A stretch of DNA of 64,000 bases. Origin: Leptospira ognonensis. GTDB lineage: Bacteria; Spirochaetota; Leptospiria; Leptospirales; Leptospiraceae. Each line of letters opens with the position of its first letter. The stretch's first letter is position 1. The notes below the pieces were generated by a model. The model made no database searches, had not been told where the DNA came from, and saw nothing but the letters and a program-made list of their open reading frames with translations. The DNA lies in assembly GCF_004770745.1 (NCBI RefSeq), contig NZ_RQGD01000020.1, positions 62,001 to 126,000 on the forward strand, read 5' to 3'. The position numbers and the translations under genes are program-made. This document shows positions 9,037-18,134 of this stretch, piece by piece.

Positions 9037-10359
9037 TTAGGTCTTATCGAAGACCTCGCCAGCTATCCCCTTCAATTTCTCAGGGTAAACGACACACTCA
9101 GCAAGAAGTTTTTTCGATGCGTTCAAGATATCGAATGGAACATCTTGTCCTACACTGAAGAATGCGTATTCCCTGTGAATAGTATCGGCTAATTCAAGCA
9201 TGGAACCTAAAAATTCTGCTTCATCTAGCTTAGTTAATAAAATTCTTTTATAGCCCAGGGAATCATAAGCGTAAGCTACCGACTTTGCATTAGAAGGAGA
9301 AACCGTTGAGGAAAGCACCAAAATGTTTTCAATGTAATCCTTTTCTCCAAAAGCCTGGTAAAAATCCTTAAGTTTTGCAATATTTTCTAGGTTTTTGTGA
9401 GAGTAACCTGCCGTATCAACAAGGATGAGCTCCGATCCGTCTCTAATCACTGCTTCCTTCAATTTCCTAACATCTTTGGCTGCATAAAAGGGAAGTCCCA
9501 TGGCATCCGCATAAAACTTCAATTGGTCAATTGCCGCAATACGGTAGTTATCTGTCGTATAAAGTGAAACTTTTTTTCCCATATGAAGGGAATATTTAGC
9601 GGCAAGCTTTGCGATGGTCGTTGTTTTACCCGCACCCGTTGGTCCGATAAAAAATATGACTTTTCTTTTTCCTCGTGGGGTTCCGCTGAACAAATCAAAA
9701 TCAACTTGGATGCGGTCCTCGAGAAGGTTGACTGCTTTTTCACAAACCGTTGCATAACGAGAAACATCCACGGAAGATAGATGACCTTCCAAACTTTGTA
9801 TAAAATCTTGCGTGTATGACTCGCTCATTCCTTCTGCTTGCAATCTCATCGCCAACTTATCTAAGTTTGGTGAGCGCTTAGGAATCTGTGGAATTTCCTT
9901 TAAAATTGAAGGTTTTTCGTAAATTTCTGGAACATTCGCAAGAGAGAGACCAACTTGACTTGGCTTAGAAGGAGGGATCATTTCCTCTTCGTCGATGACA
10001 ATGGGTTCGTATCTTTCGGAAACGGATGCCCTTCTCCGTCTCTCTGAATAAGGCCGAACAGCTTCCATCGTACGGACATACCTTTTATCTTCATTGATAA
10101 TGGCAAGCTCAGGCTTTTGTTTTTGTTTGATGAGTTCTTTTAGATCTTTAAGTTTTTTTTCTATCCGATCTTTTGAATTTTGTTTTTCCGGAATACCCAC
10201 ATCGATTTCATACATTTTTGAGGCAAGCAGTCCTGTTCCAAATAACCCACCTTCGGTGATCACTCGGTGCTCATAAATATGAGCCTCTGGCCCATGTTTC
10301 ATCTTCATCTGCATGATACAGTCTTGTAAGTCTTTGCCTCGGATTTTCACAAAATCCAT
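9037..10359 (-). CDS. flhF: flagellar biosynthesis SRP-like GTPase FlhF
   Basis: The protein has 440 residues. The basic N-terminal B domain (1-150) is variable. An N domain follows, then the SRP-type G domain with P-loop IGPTGAGKTTTIAKLAAKY (about 236-254), TTDNYRIAAIDQLKFYA, VDTAGYSHKN and TKLDEAEFLG. FlhF marks the cell pole for flagellum assembly. A strong ribosome binding site (GAGGGA) lies 6 bases before the ATG. It is the first gene of the minus-strand operon that runs to gmk and is divergent from mnmD across 116 bases. Confidence 0.95.
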   Translation of the reverse strand: MDFVKIRGKDLQDCIMQMKMKHGPEAHIYEHRVITEGGLFGTGLLASKMYEIDVGIPEKQNSKDRIEKKLKDLKELIKQKQKPELAIINEDKRYVRTMEAVRPYSERRRRASVSERYEPIVIDEEEMIPPSKPSQVGLSLANVPEIYEKPSILKEIPQIPKRSPNLDKLAMRLQAEGMSESYTQDFIQSLEGHLSSVDVSRYATVCEKAVNLLEDRIQVDFDLFSGTPRGKRKVIFFIGPTGAGKTTTIAKLAAKYSLHMGKKVSLYTTDNYRIAAIDQLKFYADAMGLPFYAAKDVRKLKEAVIRDGSELILVDTAGYSHKNLENIAKLKDFYQAFGEKDYIENILVLSSTVSPSNAKSVAYAYDSLGYKRILLTKLDEAEFLGSMLELADTIHREYAFFSVGQDVPFDILNASKKLLAECVVYPEKLKGIAGEVFDKT

Positions 10360-10475
10360 TTGGATTCCCTCGTTTATGGGAAAATTTCCTCATTCCCTTA
10401 ATTTTGGAAAGCACTTTTTATGAGACATAATTTTGTTATCTTGATTCTAGTTAGGAAATTTGGGAGTTTGGAAGA

Positions 10476-11180
10476 ATGAATCCGATTTTCATGTCAGATG
10501 AGTTTGATGATATTTATTTCTCAAAAGAGGATGGCATCGAAGAAACGAAACATGTCTTTCTAGAAGGGAACCAAATTCCTAGCAGGTGGAAACTAGAAAA
10601 TCAAGAAGTCTATCGCATCGGAGAGCTTGGATTCGGAACTGGTCTCAATTTTTTTGTCAGCCTCGAGCTATGGATGAACCTTTCGAATCCTCCCTGCGTG
10701 GAGTTTTTTACCCTCGAGAAATTCCCATTAGAAAGAACCATACTCCTCGAGATGAAAGAATCTTTCCCAGACTTAAAAACTTGGGAGGACGAGCTACTCC
10801 AGGCATACACTCTTTTCCTCGCAGATCCACTCGACGCGGTGGAAGGAAATCGAAAATTAGAATGGAAGGTCCAGCACCCAATGAACCAAAATACATTTAC
10901 ACTGCACTTGTTCCTTGGCGATGTTTTAGACGTTCTTCCGAAGTTCCAACCGCCAATAGATTGTTACTTTCTGGATGGTTTTGCTCCCAAAAAAAATCCC
11001 GAGATGTGGTCTGAGGCAGTTGTTTTACAATTAAAAGCTCATGCAAAATCAGGAACGAGTTTTGCAACTTTTACGGCTGCAGGTTTTGTCAAACGGAATT
11101 TAGAAAGCGCGGGCTTCACTGTTAGAAAGGTTTCGGGATTTGGCAAAAAGAGAGAGATGTTAGTTGGTTTCCTTGCCTAA
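10476..11180 (+). CDS. mnmD: tRNA U34 methyltransferase MnmD (MnmC1 half)
   Basis: The protein has 234 residues. It carries the DUF752/MnmC1 signature: SAM-binding GELGFGTGLNFF (about 49-60), the DGFAPKKNPEMW motif (168-179) and FATFTAAGFVKRNLESAGF near the end. It should methylate the nm5s2U wobble base to mnm5s2U. A GGGAG lies 9 bases before the ATG. It ends inside the start of the next gene, which is the FAD half of the same bifunctional enzyme in E. coli. Confidence 0.88.
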   Translation: MNPIFMSDEFDDIYFSKEDGIEETKHVFLEGNQIPSRWKLENQEVYRIGELGFGTGLNFFVSLELWMNLSNPPCVEFFTLEKFPLERTILLEMKESFPDLKTWEDELLQAYTLFLADPLDAVEGNRKLEWKVQHPMNQNTFTLHLFLGDVLDVLPKFQPPIDCYFLDGFAPKKNPEMWSEAVVLQLKAHAKSGTSFATFTAAGFVKRNLESAGFTVRKVSGFGKKREMLVGFLA

Positions 11181-12384
11181 CAATCATTTCGATGCCATTA
11201 TCATCGGTGGGGGCATTGCCGGTACAAGTGTCGCCTACTCTCTTTCAAAACGAAAAATAAAAACACTACTTTTAGAAAGAAAAGAAGACTTAGCTCTCGA
11301 AGCAAGTGGCAATCCAACGGGACTCGTTTACCCTCAGCTTACAAAACATCCATCGACAGAGGGAAATTTTTCCTTACATGCCTTTCGTCATATGTTGCGA
11401 GAGTTACAGGTATTATGTGACGATGTAAAAGTATTGGATCGAACCCAAATCAGCCATGGAGTATTTATAATCCCGAAAGGACAGGCTGAAAAAGATAGAT
11501 ACCTTGGATCCATACAGGCGTATAATCTAGATTCAGAAGAAATGGAAATGAGATCCGACTCTTATTCAGGAAGAGAAGGATTTCTCTTTAAAAAAGCCTT
11601 CGCCATTTCTCCGAGAAGTCTCGCGCAGGCTTATGCCCAAATGGCAAAACCATTTACTGAATTCCAATTTTATCAAAATTTTAGAAAAGTTGAATTTCAA
11701 AAAGAAATTCACGTATCTACAGAAACGGATGCATATACAGCAAAACTACTCTTTCTTTGTCATGCGAATTCATTTTTAGATTTTCCGGAAACGAATTGGA
11801 TTCCAATCCGTAAGGTAAGAGGCCAGCTCCTTTGGCTCCCAATATCCGAGGAACTGAGTTCATTACCACATTCGTATCTGTTTGGTAATTATCTGACAAA
11901 AGACATTGGTCACGGTTCTGTCCTTGGAGCCAGCTTTGACGAATACAAAATGGACGAAAGTGCTCGTGAAGCCGAGAGTTTATCATTTATTTCGGAAGCA
12001 ATCAATGCATTGCCACCCTTGCAAAACTTTTTTAACCGTATAAAGGAGAATGGCATTTCCAAATTAAAAACACGTGTTAGCTTTCGGTCTCAATCCAAAG
12101 ATAGAAGACCCATTTTCGGTAAATTGCCTGATTTTGTGCTGTATGAAAATAATTTACCTGCCAAACCTAGTGCTAACTTTCGTCAGAGCCCAGATGTGCC
12201 CTACTTCGAGAATGCATTTCTATTGGGTGCTCTCGGTTCAAGAGGACTCACTCATGCGCTGCTTGCGAGTGAAGAGATTGTTCGCGATGCCCTAGGCGAG
12301 AAACAGTTGATGAATCCCCTGGAATATTCGGAATTTAATCCAGAGCGTTTTCTTTTACGTAACTGGAAACGCGGGAAACAATAA
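11164..12384 (+). CDS. mnmC: FAD-dependent cmnm5U oxidoreductase (MnmC2 half)
   Basis: The protein has 406 residues. A Rossmann FAD site lies at the N-terminus (AIIIGGGIAGTSVAYSLS), followed by the MnmC-type block LALEASGNPTGLVYPQL and a C-terminal LLGALGSRGLTHALLASE. In E. coli this domain removes the carboxymethyl group from cmnm5s2U and is fused behind the methyltransferase. Here it starts with TTG (11164) in the +1 frame, overlapping mnmD by 17 bases, so the two halves are separate but probably translationally coupled. A second TTG at 11173 is possible. The 3' end overlaps convergent lpxK by 50 bases. Confidence 0.85.
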   Translation: MVSLPNNHFDAIIIGGGIAGTSVAYSLSKRKIKTLLLERKEDLALEASGNPTGLVYPQLTKHPSTEGNFSLHAFRHMLRELQVLCDDVKVLDRTQISHGVFIIPKGQAEKDRYLGSIQAYNLDSEEMEMRSDSYSGREGFLFKKAFAISPRSLAQAYAQMAKPFTEFQFYQNFRKVEFQKEIHVSTETDAYTAKLLFLCHANSFLDFPETNWIPIRKVRGQLLWLPISEELSSLPHSYLFGNYLTKDIGHGSVLGASFDEYKMDESAREAESLSFISEAINALPPLQNFFNRIKENGISKLKTRVSFRSQSKDRRPIFGKLPDFVLYENNLPAKPSANFRQSPDVPYFENAFLLGALGSRGLTHALLASEEIVRDALGEKQLMNPLEYSEFNPERFLLRNWKRGKQ

Positions 12385-13411
12385 CATCGTTAAACTGCTG
12401 TAATTCTTCCATTTCCAATTTGATTTTTATTAGAAAGATACTTATCCTTTTCTCTTTGGCCTCATTTAAAAAATTTGTTAGTATGCTCACTTTCACCCAA
12501 TCTTTTTCTGTGAGAAGAAGCGCCGTTGAACTTGGTAGATCTGCAATTATGGCATGCATATCTTTTTCCTGAAATGAGTAGTGGTCTGAAAAATATTTGT
12601 ATGCGATGACTTTGGAACCAAGTAATTGTTTTGCGCTCTTCATTACAGATTCTGGATTTCCAACTCCAGTCACGAGAAAATAACTCCTGATCATATCAGC
12701 TGATTCTTGTTTGGCGTCTAACTCGGGAGTGAATTTCGAGTGATACCTCGGTATCCGTTTGAAATCCCCGTCCAAATTAGATTCGAATTTATCTACCTTT
12801 TCTGCATTTTCCTCATTCCATTTAGTAAAGACGACGGCATGGGCTCGTAAAAGCGCTTGGCGAGTCTCGCGTAAACTTCCGAGAGGAAGGGTAAATCCAT
12901 TTCCTAGGAGGTGATTGGCATCCAAGAGTACGATCTCAAAATCCCGATACAATTTATGATGCTGGAATCCGTCATCCAGGATCACTACATGTTTTGAACT
13001 TTTGTATTGATTGAAAGTTTGGTAACTTTGAAACCGATCGCTTCCGATGATCACTTGCACATCAGGAAAAGTTTGCTTATGTAACAGAGGTTCGTCTCCT
13101 ACATCCATTGGTGATGCGTTGCTTTCGACGAGGGCACCTTGAAGCGAAAGTCTAGCTTTATAGCCGCGAGAGAGTATGGTGAAATGGAAATCCGGAAAAT
13201 GGTTCTTTAAATCTCTGATTAAAAACTGAACAAAGGGTGTTTTGCCAGTTCCGCCTACCGTTAAATTGCCAACACTAATGACATAACAATTGGTAAGCTT
13301 TCTCGGCTTTGTCCTTCTCCGGTCTATCCAAAATAAAACTTGGTAAAGAAAAGAAAGAGGACTGAGGACCCAGAGTAAAATTTTAAAGGAAAAGGAAAGA
13401 AATGATTTCAA
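12335..13411 (-). CDS. lpxK: tetraacyldisaccharide 4'-kinase LpxK
   Basis: The protein has 358 residues. An N-terminal membrane-associated segment (about 8-28) is followed by P-loop SVGNLTVGGTGKTPFVQFL (about 46-64), SRGYKA, GDEPLLH and the DDGFQHHKLYRD motif (148-159), all typical of LpxK. It phosphorylates the lipid A disaccharide precursor at the inner membrane. It is encoded 11 bases after hisE. The gene confirms an outer membrane with lipid A. Confidence 0.93.
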   Translation of the reverse strand: MKSFLSFSFKILLWVLSPLSFLYQVLFWIDRRRTKPRKLTNCYVISVGNLTVGGTGKTPFVQFLIRDLKNHFPDFHFTILSRGYKARLSLQGALVESNASPMDVGDEPLLHKQTFPDVQVIIGSDRFQSYQTFNQYKSSKHVVILDDGFQHHKLYRDFEIVLLDANHLLGNGFTLPLGSLRETRQALLRAHAVVFTKWNEENAEKVDKFESNLDGDFKRIPRYHSKFTPELDAKQESADMIRSYFLVTGVGNPESVMKSAKQLLGSKVIAYKYFSDHYSFQEKDMHAIIADLPSSTALLLTEKDWVKVSILTNFLNEAKEKRISIFLIKIKLEMEELQQFNDVIVSRVSSYVKENALD

Positions 13412-13422
13412 TCCAATCGGTT

Positions 13423-13701
13423 CTAGCTATGACGTTTTTCTAATTCTTTAGAAATGATTTCGAGACTGAGCCCTTTTTCGACAAGTAAGACTTCGATGTG
13501 AAACATCAAATCCGCAACCTCGTGAATGAGTTCCTTTTCATCTGTGTTTTTTGCGGCGATGATGACTTCACCCGCTTCTTCGCCAATTTTTTTTAAGATA
13601 CGATCGATTCCATCTCGGAACAGTTCCGCAGTGTAGGATTTTTCAGGGAGATCGTGTTTACGTTTGCGAAGGACTTCTTCTAATTTTTTAAAAAATTCCA
13701 T
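13423..13701 (-). CDS. hisE: phosphoribosyl-ATP pyrophosphatase HisE
   Basis: The protein has 92 residues, the expected size for a single-domain HisE. It carries the MazG-like metal site [16 protein letters not shown] (about 37-52) and [17 protein letters not shown] (57-73). It hydrolyses phosphoribosyl-ATP in the second step of histidine synthesis. It is likely co-transcribed with lpxK, which has no metabolic link. Confidence 0.93.
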   Translation of the reverse strand: MEFFKKLEEVLRKRKHDLPEKSYTAELFRDGIDRILKKIGEEAGEVIIAAKNTDEKELIHEVADLMFHIEVLLVEKGLSLEIISKELEKRHS

Positions 13702-13797
13702 TTATAGGTACCGTCTACCAAGGAAATAAGTAAGTAAATTTCTAAAAAGCGAAAATTACGGATTGAGTAGATTTCAAAATCGACGAGATTAGAGAAA

Positions 13798-14628
13798 ATG
13801 ATACGCCCCATCGCCAGCTTCGCGATTCTTTTTTGCCTTTATAGCACTTGTCTTTTCTCAGAGACGCTTTGGGAGACATCCATTCAGAAAGGTATGGAAA
13901 GGTCAAAAGCCGAAAAAAAGCCAATCCTCATCGATCTCTATGCCGATTGGTGCACGTATTGTAAAGTATTGGAAAAAGAAATCTTCCCGGATAAGGATGT
14001 GGCGAAGGTTCTCGAAGGTTTTGTCACAGTTCGGTTAGATGGAGAAGAATTTCCCAATCTCCGCCAAAAGTATGCGATTGAAGGCTATCCCACGATTTTA
14101 TTTATCGATGGACATTCCAACTTTTTGGACAAAATCACGGGACTTGCGACAAAACAAATGATCTTGCAGATGGCTAAAAAAGTTTTAGCTGAGCCGGACA
14201 TTGAGGCTTCAATGCAGTCGCTTCTTAAAAGAAAACCGAACTCACCCTTTGCCCACTTTCGTTTGGGGACTTTTTATTTCCATGCACAGAAATATGATTT
14301 GGCGAAGTCCCATTTACAAAACGCCATCCAATATGCTCCTAGCGATGAAATTTCTCTCAAAGAGGATGCTTTGTTTAATTTAGGAATTCTCTACGTGCAG
14401 ACAGAAGATTGGACAAAGGCAACGGAACTTTGGAAAAATTTTGTCAGTGTATATCCAAAATCTAGAAATGCAAATGCCTCAGAAATGTATTATGGAATCT
14501 CTTTGAGAGAAGTTGGCGAAAAAAAATTGGCTCTGATGGTGCTTGAAAAACTAAGAGCCCGCTTAACAGACGATGATGACATCGAGGCAGTTGAGCAGAC
14601 TCTAGCAGAAATCAGAAAGGGCTATTAG
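13798..14628 (+). CDS. secreted thioredoxin-fold protein with TPR tail
   Basis: The protein has 276 residues. A signal peptide (1-21) precedes a thioredoxin domain (about 25-135) with the active site YADWCTYCKVLEKEIF and the cis-proline loop IEGYPTILFID. Residues about 145-270 form TPR-like helical repeats (AHFRLGTFYFHAQKYDLAKSHL, ALFNLGILYVQTEDWTKATELW). It resembles the DsbD C-terminal/thioredoxin-like family and is probably a periplasmic disulfide reductase or chaperone; the substrate is unknown. Its stop abuts the stop of the convergent ugd gene. Confidence 0.8.
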   Translation: MIRPIASFAILFCLYSTCLFSETLWETSIQKGMERSKAEKKPILIDLYADWCTYCKVLEKEIFPDKDVAKVLEGFVTVRLDGEEFPNLRQKYAIEGYPTILFIDGHSNFLDKITGLATKQMILQMAKKVLAEPDIEASMQSLLKRKPNSPFAHFRLGTFYFHAQKYDLAKSHLQNAIQYAPSDEISLKEDALFNLGILYVQTEDWTKATELWKNFVSVYPKSRNANASEMYYGISLREVGEKKLALMVLEKLRARLTDDDDIEAVEQTLAEIRKGY

Positions 14629-15933
14629 CTAACGATTTCCAATGGAAAAATACTGGTATCCAATTTCCTTCATATAGGCAGGCTTATACTGGTTACGTCC
14701 ATCAAAGATGAGTGGTGACTTTAAAAGTGTTTTCATTCGATTAAAATCAGGCTCTCGGAACTCTCTCCACTCAGTAAGCAAAAGGAGTGCATCGGCACCT
14801 TGCAGAGCAGAATATGGATCTTTTTTATACTCCACTTTTCCTTCCAAATAGTATTTTGAAGATTCCATAGCCGCTGGATCGAAAGCCTGCACCTTCGCTC
14901 CATTTTTATGAAGTTCATAGATCAATGGAATGGACGGAGCTTCCCGCATATCATCTGTTCCTGGCTTAAAAGAGAGACCCCACACTGCAAACGTTTTACC
15001 TTTCATATCCTTTGATTTATAAAAATCAAAAATCTTATCGGTGAGTCTCGTCTTTTGTTTTTCATTCACATCCTCTACGGATTGAATGATATTCATTGAA
15101 GAATTATATTCCTCTGCGGTTCGAAGGAGTGCTCTTACATCTTTTGGAAAACAAGAACCACCGTAGCCGATACCAGCGTAGAGGAACTGACGTCCAATCC
15201 TAGAGTCTGACCCCATTCCCTTGCGCACGTCTTCAAAATTTCCGCCGACAGCATCACAGAGATTGGCAATTTCATTCACGAAAGAAATTTTTGTCGCGAG
15301 AAACGCATTACAAGCGTATTTTGTGAGCTCGGCACTGCGAATGCCCATGACCAAAATCGGATTGCCATTCAGAACAAAAGGAGAATAAAGCTCACTCATT
15401 TTTTTTGCTGCTTTCTCTGATTCTGCACCTATCACGACTCGTTCCGGACGCATGAAGTCATCAATAGCAGCGCCCTCTTTTAAAAACTCTGGGTTAGAGA
15501 CAACATCAAAAGGATGTGTTGTATGTTTGGCGATAATTTCTTTGACTTTGTCTGCCGTGCCTACAGGAACCGTCGACTTATCCACGACAATCTTATATCC
15601 GTTCATCGCCTTTCCGACTTCTTCTGCGACAGCAAAAACAAATCGCAAATCAGCAGAACCATTATCAGATGTGGGAGTCCCTACCGCGATAAATACAAAC
15701 TCTGATTTTTCGACACCCTCTTTTAGAGATGTAGAAAATACAAGCCTACCTTCGTTATAATTTCGAATGACGAGCTCTGTAAGGCCAGGCTCATAAATGG
15801 GTATGACGCCATTTTTTAAGTCATTTATCTTCTTTTCATCTTTATCTATGCAAATGACTTCATTGCCATATTCTGCAAAGCAAGTACCTGCGACGAGTCC
15901 TACATAACCAGTTCCAACTACACAAACTTTCAT
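14629..15933 (-). CDS. ugd: UDP-glucose 6-dehydrogenase
   Basis: The protein has 434 residues. The NAD site is VCVVGTGYVGLVAGTCFAEYG; further blocks are SNPEFLKEGAAIDDF (about 152-166), the central NAFLATKISFVNEIANLC, and the catalytic cysteine in GYGGSCFPKDVRAL (about 257-270). It oxidises UDP-glucose to UDP-glucuronate for surface polysaccharide. A GGAGG ribosome binding site lies 6 bases before the ATG. It follows the wzm-wzt export genes, so glucuronate may enter the polymer they export (inference). Confidence 0.95.
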   Translation of the reverse strand: MKVCVVGTGYVGLVAGTCFAEYGNEVICIDKDEKKINDLKNGVIPIYEPGLTELVIRNYNEGRLVFSTSLKEGVEKSEFVFIAVGTPTSDNGSADLRFVFAVAEEVGKAMNGYKIVVDKSTVPVGTADKVKEIIAKHTTHPFDVVSNPEFLKEGAAIDDFMRPERVVIGAESEKAAKKMSELYSPFVLNGNPILVMGIRSAELTKYACNAFLATKISFVNEIANLCDAVGGNFEDVRKGMGSDSRIGRQFLYAGIGYGGSCFPKDVRALLRTAEEYNSSMNIIQSVEDVNEKQKTRLTDKIFDFYKSKDMKGKTFAVWGLSFKPGTDDMREAPSIPLIYELHKNGAKVQAFDPAAMESSKYYLEGKVEYKKDPYSALQGADALLLLTEWREFREPDFNRMKTLLKSPLIFDGRNQYKPAYMKEIGYQYFSIGNR

Positions 15934-15978
15934 CGTGCCTCCAGTGTTTTTGTAAATCGAATGAGGGAAACTGTTTTT

Positions 15979-17184
15979 CTAGCCAAATTTGTCGGATTCG
16001 ACACTCACAGGAAGATACACTGTCCCCACAGATTTAGGTAAATTGACGCGTTCCACTTCGAAATTATACACTGATTCGCTCCAAAGGTAACTTCCCTCTA
16101 GGTGAGACTCACCTTTGTGTAAGGCAATTCCGATCGAATATTTACCTTCGCGAAAATTGACGGGAAAAGTAAAGGCTACCTTCATGGTCTCGGCAAGGCC
16201 AAGCTCCAAGGACGCATGTCCCAATAACTTGGTATTGGTTCCAAATATCCGCAGTCCCTTCTCATCATCAATATGGAAGCCAACAGTAAGAGATTCCATG
16301 GGCAAGGCCGCAGTAAATTGAATTTCAAGCGTCACCAGATCACCAACAAAACAAATGTTTGGCAATACTGCTTGATTTTTACAAATACGAACCTGCAATT
16401 GCGAAAGATATGAACCCAAAGTGGCATTTCCCTCAAGTGATCCGACCTTACTTTCATCCGAAGCAAGCAGTTGCATATAGTTTTCAATCCCTTCTCTAGG
16501 GCTGCCATCAAACAGGAGTTTACCTTTATCGAGGAGTAAAACTCGTTTACAAAAATGTGTAACAAGACCCAGGTCATGACTTACAAAAAGTACGATCGAA
16601 CCCAGATTTAAAAACTCCTCAAATCTCTTTAAACACTTTTGTTGGAAGCTTGCGTCACCAACTGCCAATGCCTCATCCACGATCAAAATCTCGGGACGTA
16701 TAGCGGTCGCTAAGCTAAAACCTAAGCGCATTGCCATACCGGAGCTATAATTTTTTAAAGGTACATTTCTAAATTCATGTAGACCCGCAAATTCAAAAAT
16801 TTCAAAGAATAAGGACTTGATTTCCTCTGGCTTATAACCCCAAACAAGACCATTATAGTAAACATTCTCTTCGCCAGACAACTCGGCGTTGAAACCGACT
16901 CCTAATTCCAAAAGGGCTCGTATCGATCCATTGACTGAGAGCCTACCTGCCTCTGCTTGGCTCACACCCGCCAGAATTTTTAGTAAGGTAGATTTCCCTG
17001 CCCCGTTGCGTCCGATAATGCCAACGGCCTCACCTGGTTTTGCTTGGAAGGAGATACCATCAAGCGCCAGATAACGTGTGTCAATGCCAAGGTATCCAAA
17101 AGTTAGACCCGCTAAAATTCTTTTGGAAGCACTGGAGAACCCAAGATATTCTTTGGTTAGGTTTGAAATCTCAATATTGCCCAT
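15979..17184 (-). CDS. polysaccharide ABC exporter ATP-binding protein (Wzt-like)
   Basis: The protein has 401 residues. The nucleotide-binding domain (1-245) shows Walker A GIIGRNGAGKSTLLKIL, signature NYSSGMAMRLGFSLA, Walker B ILIVDEALAVGD and the H-loop LFVSHD. A C-terminal beta-sandwich (about 260-400) matches the Wzt-C type that reads the modified end of O-antigen chains. With the upstream permease it forms an O-antigen or teichoic-acid-type exporter. The start overlaps nothing but lies only 6 bases after wzm. Confidence 0.88.
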   Translation of the reverse strand: MGNIEISNLTKEYLGFSSASKRILAGLTFGYLGIDTRYLALDGISFQAKPGEAVGIIGRNGAGKSTLLKILAGVSQAEAGRLSVNGSIRALLELGVGFNAELSGEENVYYNGLVWGYKPEEIKSLFFEIFEFAGLHEFRNVPLKNYSSGMAMRLGFSLATAIRPEILIVDEALAVGDASFQQKCLKRFEEFLNLGSIVLFVSHDLGLVTHFCKRVLLLDKGKLLFDGSPREGIENYMQLLASDESKVGSLEGNATLGSYLSQLQVRICKNQAVLPNICFVGDLVTLEIQFTAALPMESLTVGFHIDDEKGLRIFGTNTKLLGHASLELGLAETMKVAFTFPVNFREGKYSIGIALHKGESHLEGSYLWSESVYNFEVERVNLPKSVGTVYLPVSVESDKFG

Positions 17185-17190
17185 GAAAGC

Positions 17191-17940
17191 TTAAAGATGA
17201 TCTAAAATCACGGTTTGAAATTTCTTTTTCGCAAGAAGATAAACAAGTATAAATGTAAATAAAAAGGGAAAGATCCCCATCCAATCAAATTGCGGGACAA
17301 AACCTTTGATGACTAGACTTCTAAATATATCCAAGGGAATGGTCAGTGGGTTTAACAGATTAATTTCCCGAAGGAATCCCTTAGGATAATATAAAACAGG
17401 TATCCCCCAAAAAAGAACCTGACTCACCAAACGAACCAATGGCGATATATCTTTTAATAATACGTTTAAACGAGAGAGGTAGTGCAAAAATAAAAGTAAA
17501 TACAAACCAACTCCCACTAAACAGAGAAGACCTGAGAGAAGGCCCCAATAATTCAATTTGTCGTAATAGGCAAGTAAAAGGAAAACAGGGAGGGATGTTA
17601 CGAGCATGTGGATTAGGTATTGGACAAAGGGAATCCAAATAAACAAGTCGAGGCCAAGGGAGGATCTCTTGAGGAGAGTGCGGTTGTCTGTTAAGATGCC
17701 AGTACCTCGAACGAGAAACTCTTGCAAGGGGATCCAGAAAAGTAAACCCGTAAGGAGGTAAGCTGTAAAGTCATCTTGGGTACTGGGAGTCTTTAAGTTC
17801 AAAACGAGAAACACGACTGCATAGAGGGAGATGAGAACCAAGTTTTGGAGAAACATCCACGAGATTCCCAAAAAAGAACCCGCGTATTGAAGCGCATAGT
17901 CTCGTCGGACGAGTGCCCAGAGGATTAAAAGTTTCTCCAT
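17191..17940 (-). CDS. polysaccharide ABC exporter permease (Wzm-like, ABC-2 type)
   Basis: The protein has 249 residues from the ATG at 17940; a GTG at 17964 in frame would add eight residues, and neither start has a strong ribosome binding site. Six hydrophobic helices follow an amphipathic N-terminus (LLILWALVRRDYALQYAGSFLGISW), typical of ABC-2 polysaccharide permeases. The C-terminal NLLNPLTIPLDIFRSLVIKG is the usual conserved block before the last helix. It works with the downstream Wzt-like ATPase. Confidence 0.86.
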   Translation of the reverse strand: MEKLLILWALVRRDYALQYAGSFLGISWMFLQNLVLISLYAVVFLVLNLKTPSTQDDFTAYLLTGLLFWIPLQEFLVRGTGILTDNRTLLKRSSLGLDLFIWIPFVQYLIHMLVTSLPVFLLLAYYDKLNYWGLLSGLLCLVGVGLYLLLFLHYLSRLNVLLKDISPLVRLVSQVLFWGIPVLYYPKGFLREINLLNPLTIPLDIFRSLVIKGFVPQFDWMGIFPFLFTFILVYLLAKKKFQTVILDHL

Positions 17941-18015
17941 ACATATAGTTTCGGAGAAACACACCCCAAATCTGGAATCCGGTTAAGAGAAACTTGAAGA
18001 TAGCAAAGCTTTGTC

Positions 18016-18127
18016 GTGAGTAAACATAGCCCGAGTCGTCAGGAGCTTCTTACCGACGACTAGCCTGTGGGAGCAGCCGGTTTACGGTTTCCAACTGCTC
18101 ACGAATATCCTAGATGATACTAGGATG
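18016..18127 (-). mobile_element. IS200/IS605-like right end without transposase (candidate)
   Basis: Three perfect stems lie in a row just after the stop of the small gene at 18135: 18107-18113 with 18120-18126, 18071-18076 with 18095-18100, and 18034-18040 with 18055-18061. On the minus strand the last part reads GGTAAGAAGCTCCTGACGAC and then ends in GTTTACTCAC. That pattern (GGTAAGAAGCTCC plus a small hairpin, then a TTCAC-like end) resembles right ends of IS605-family elements carrying TnpB and its omega RNA. No tnpA or tnpB frame is present. It could be a relic or a different structured RNA. Confidence 0.4.
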
Positions 18128-18134
18128 GTTCTGT

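Noticed and set aside
10586..11014. A 142-codon plus-strand frame inside mnmD.
   Set aside because: It lies wholly inside the recognised methyltransferase gene in another frame and resembles no protein.
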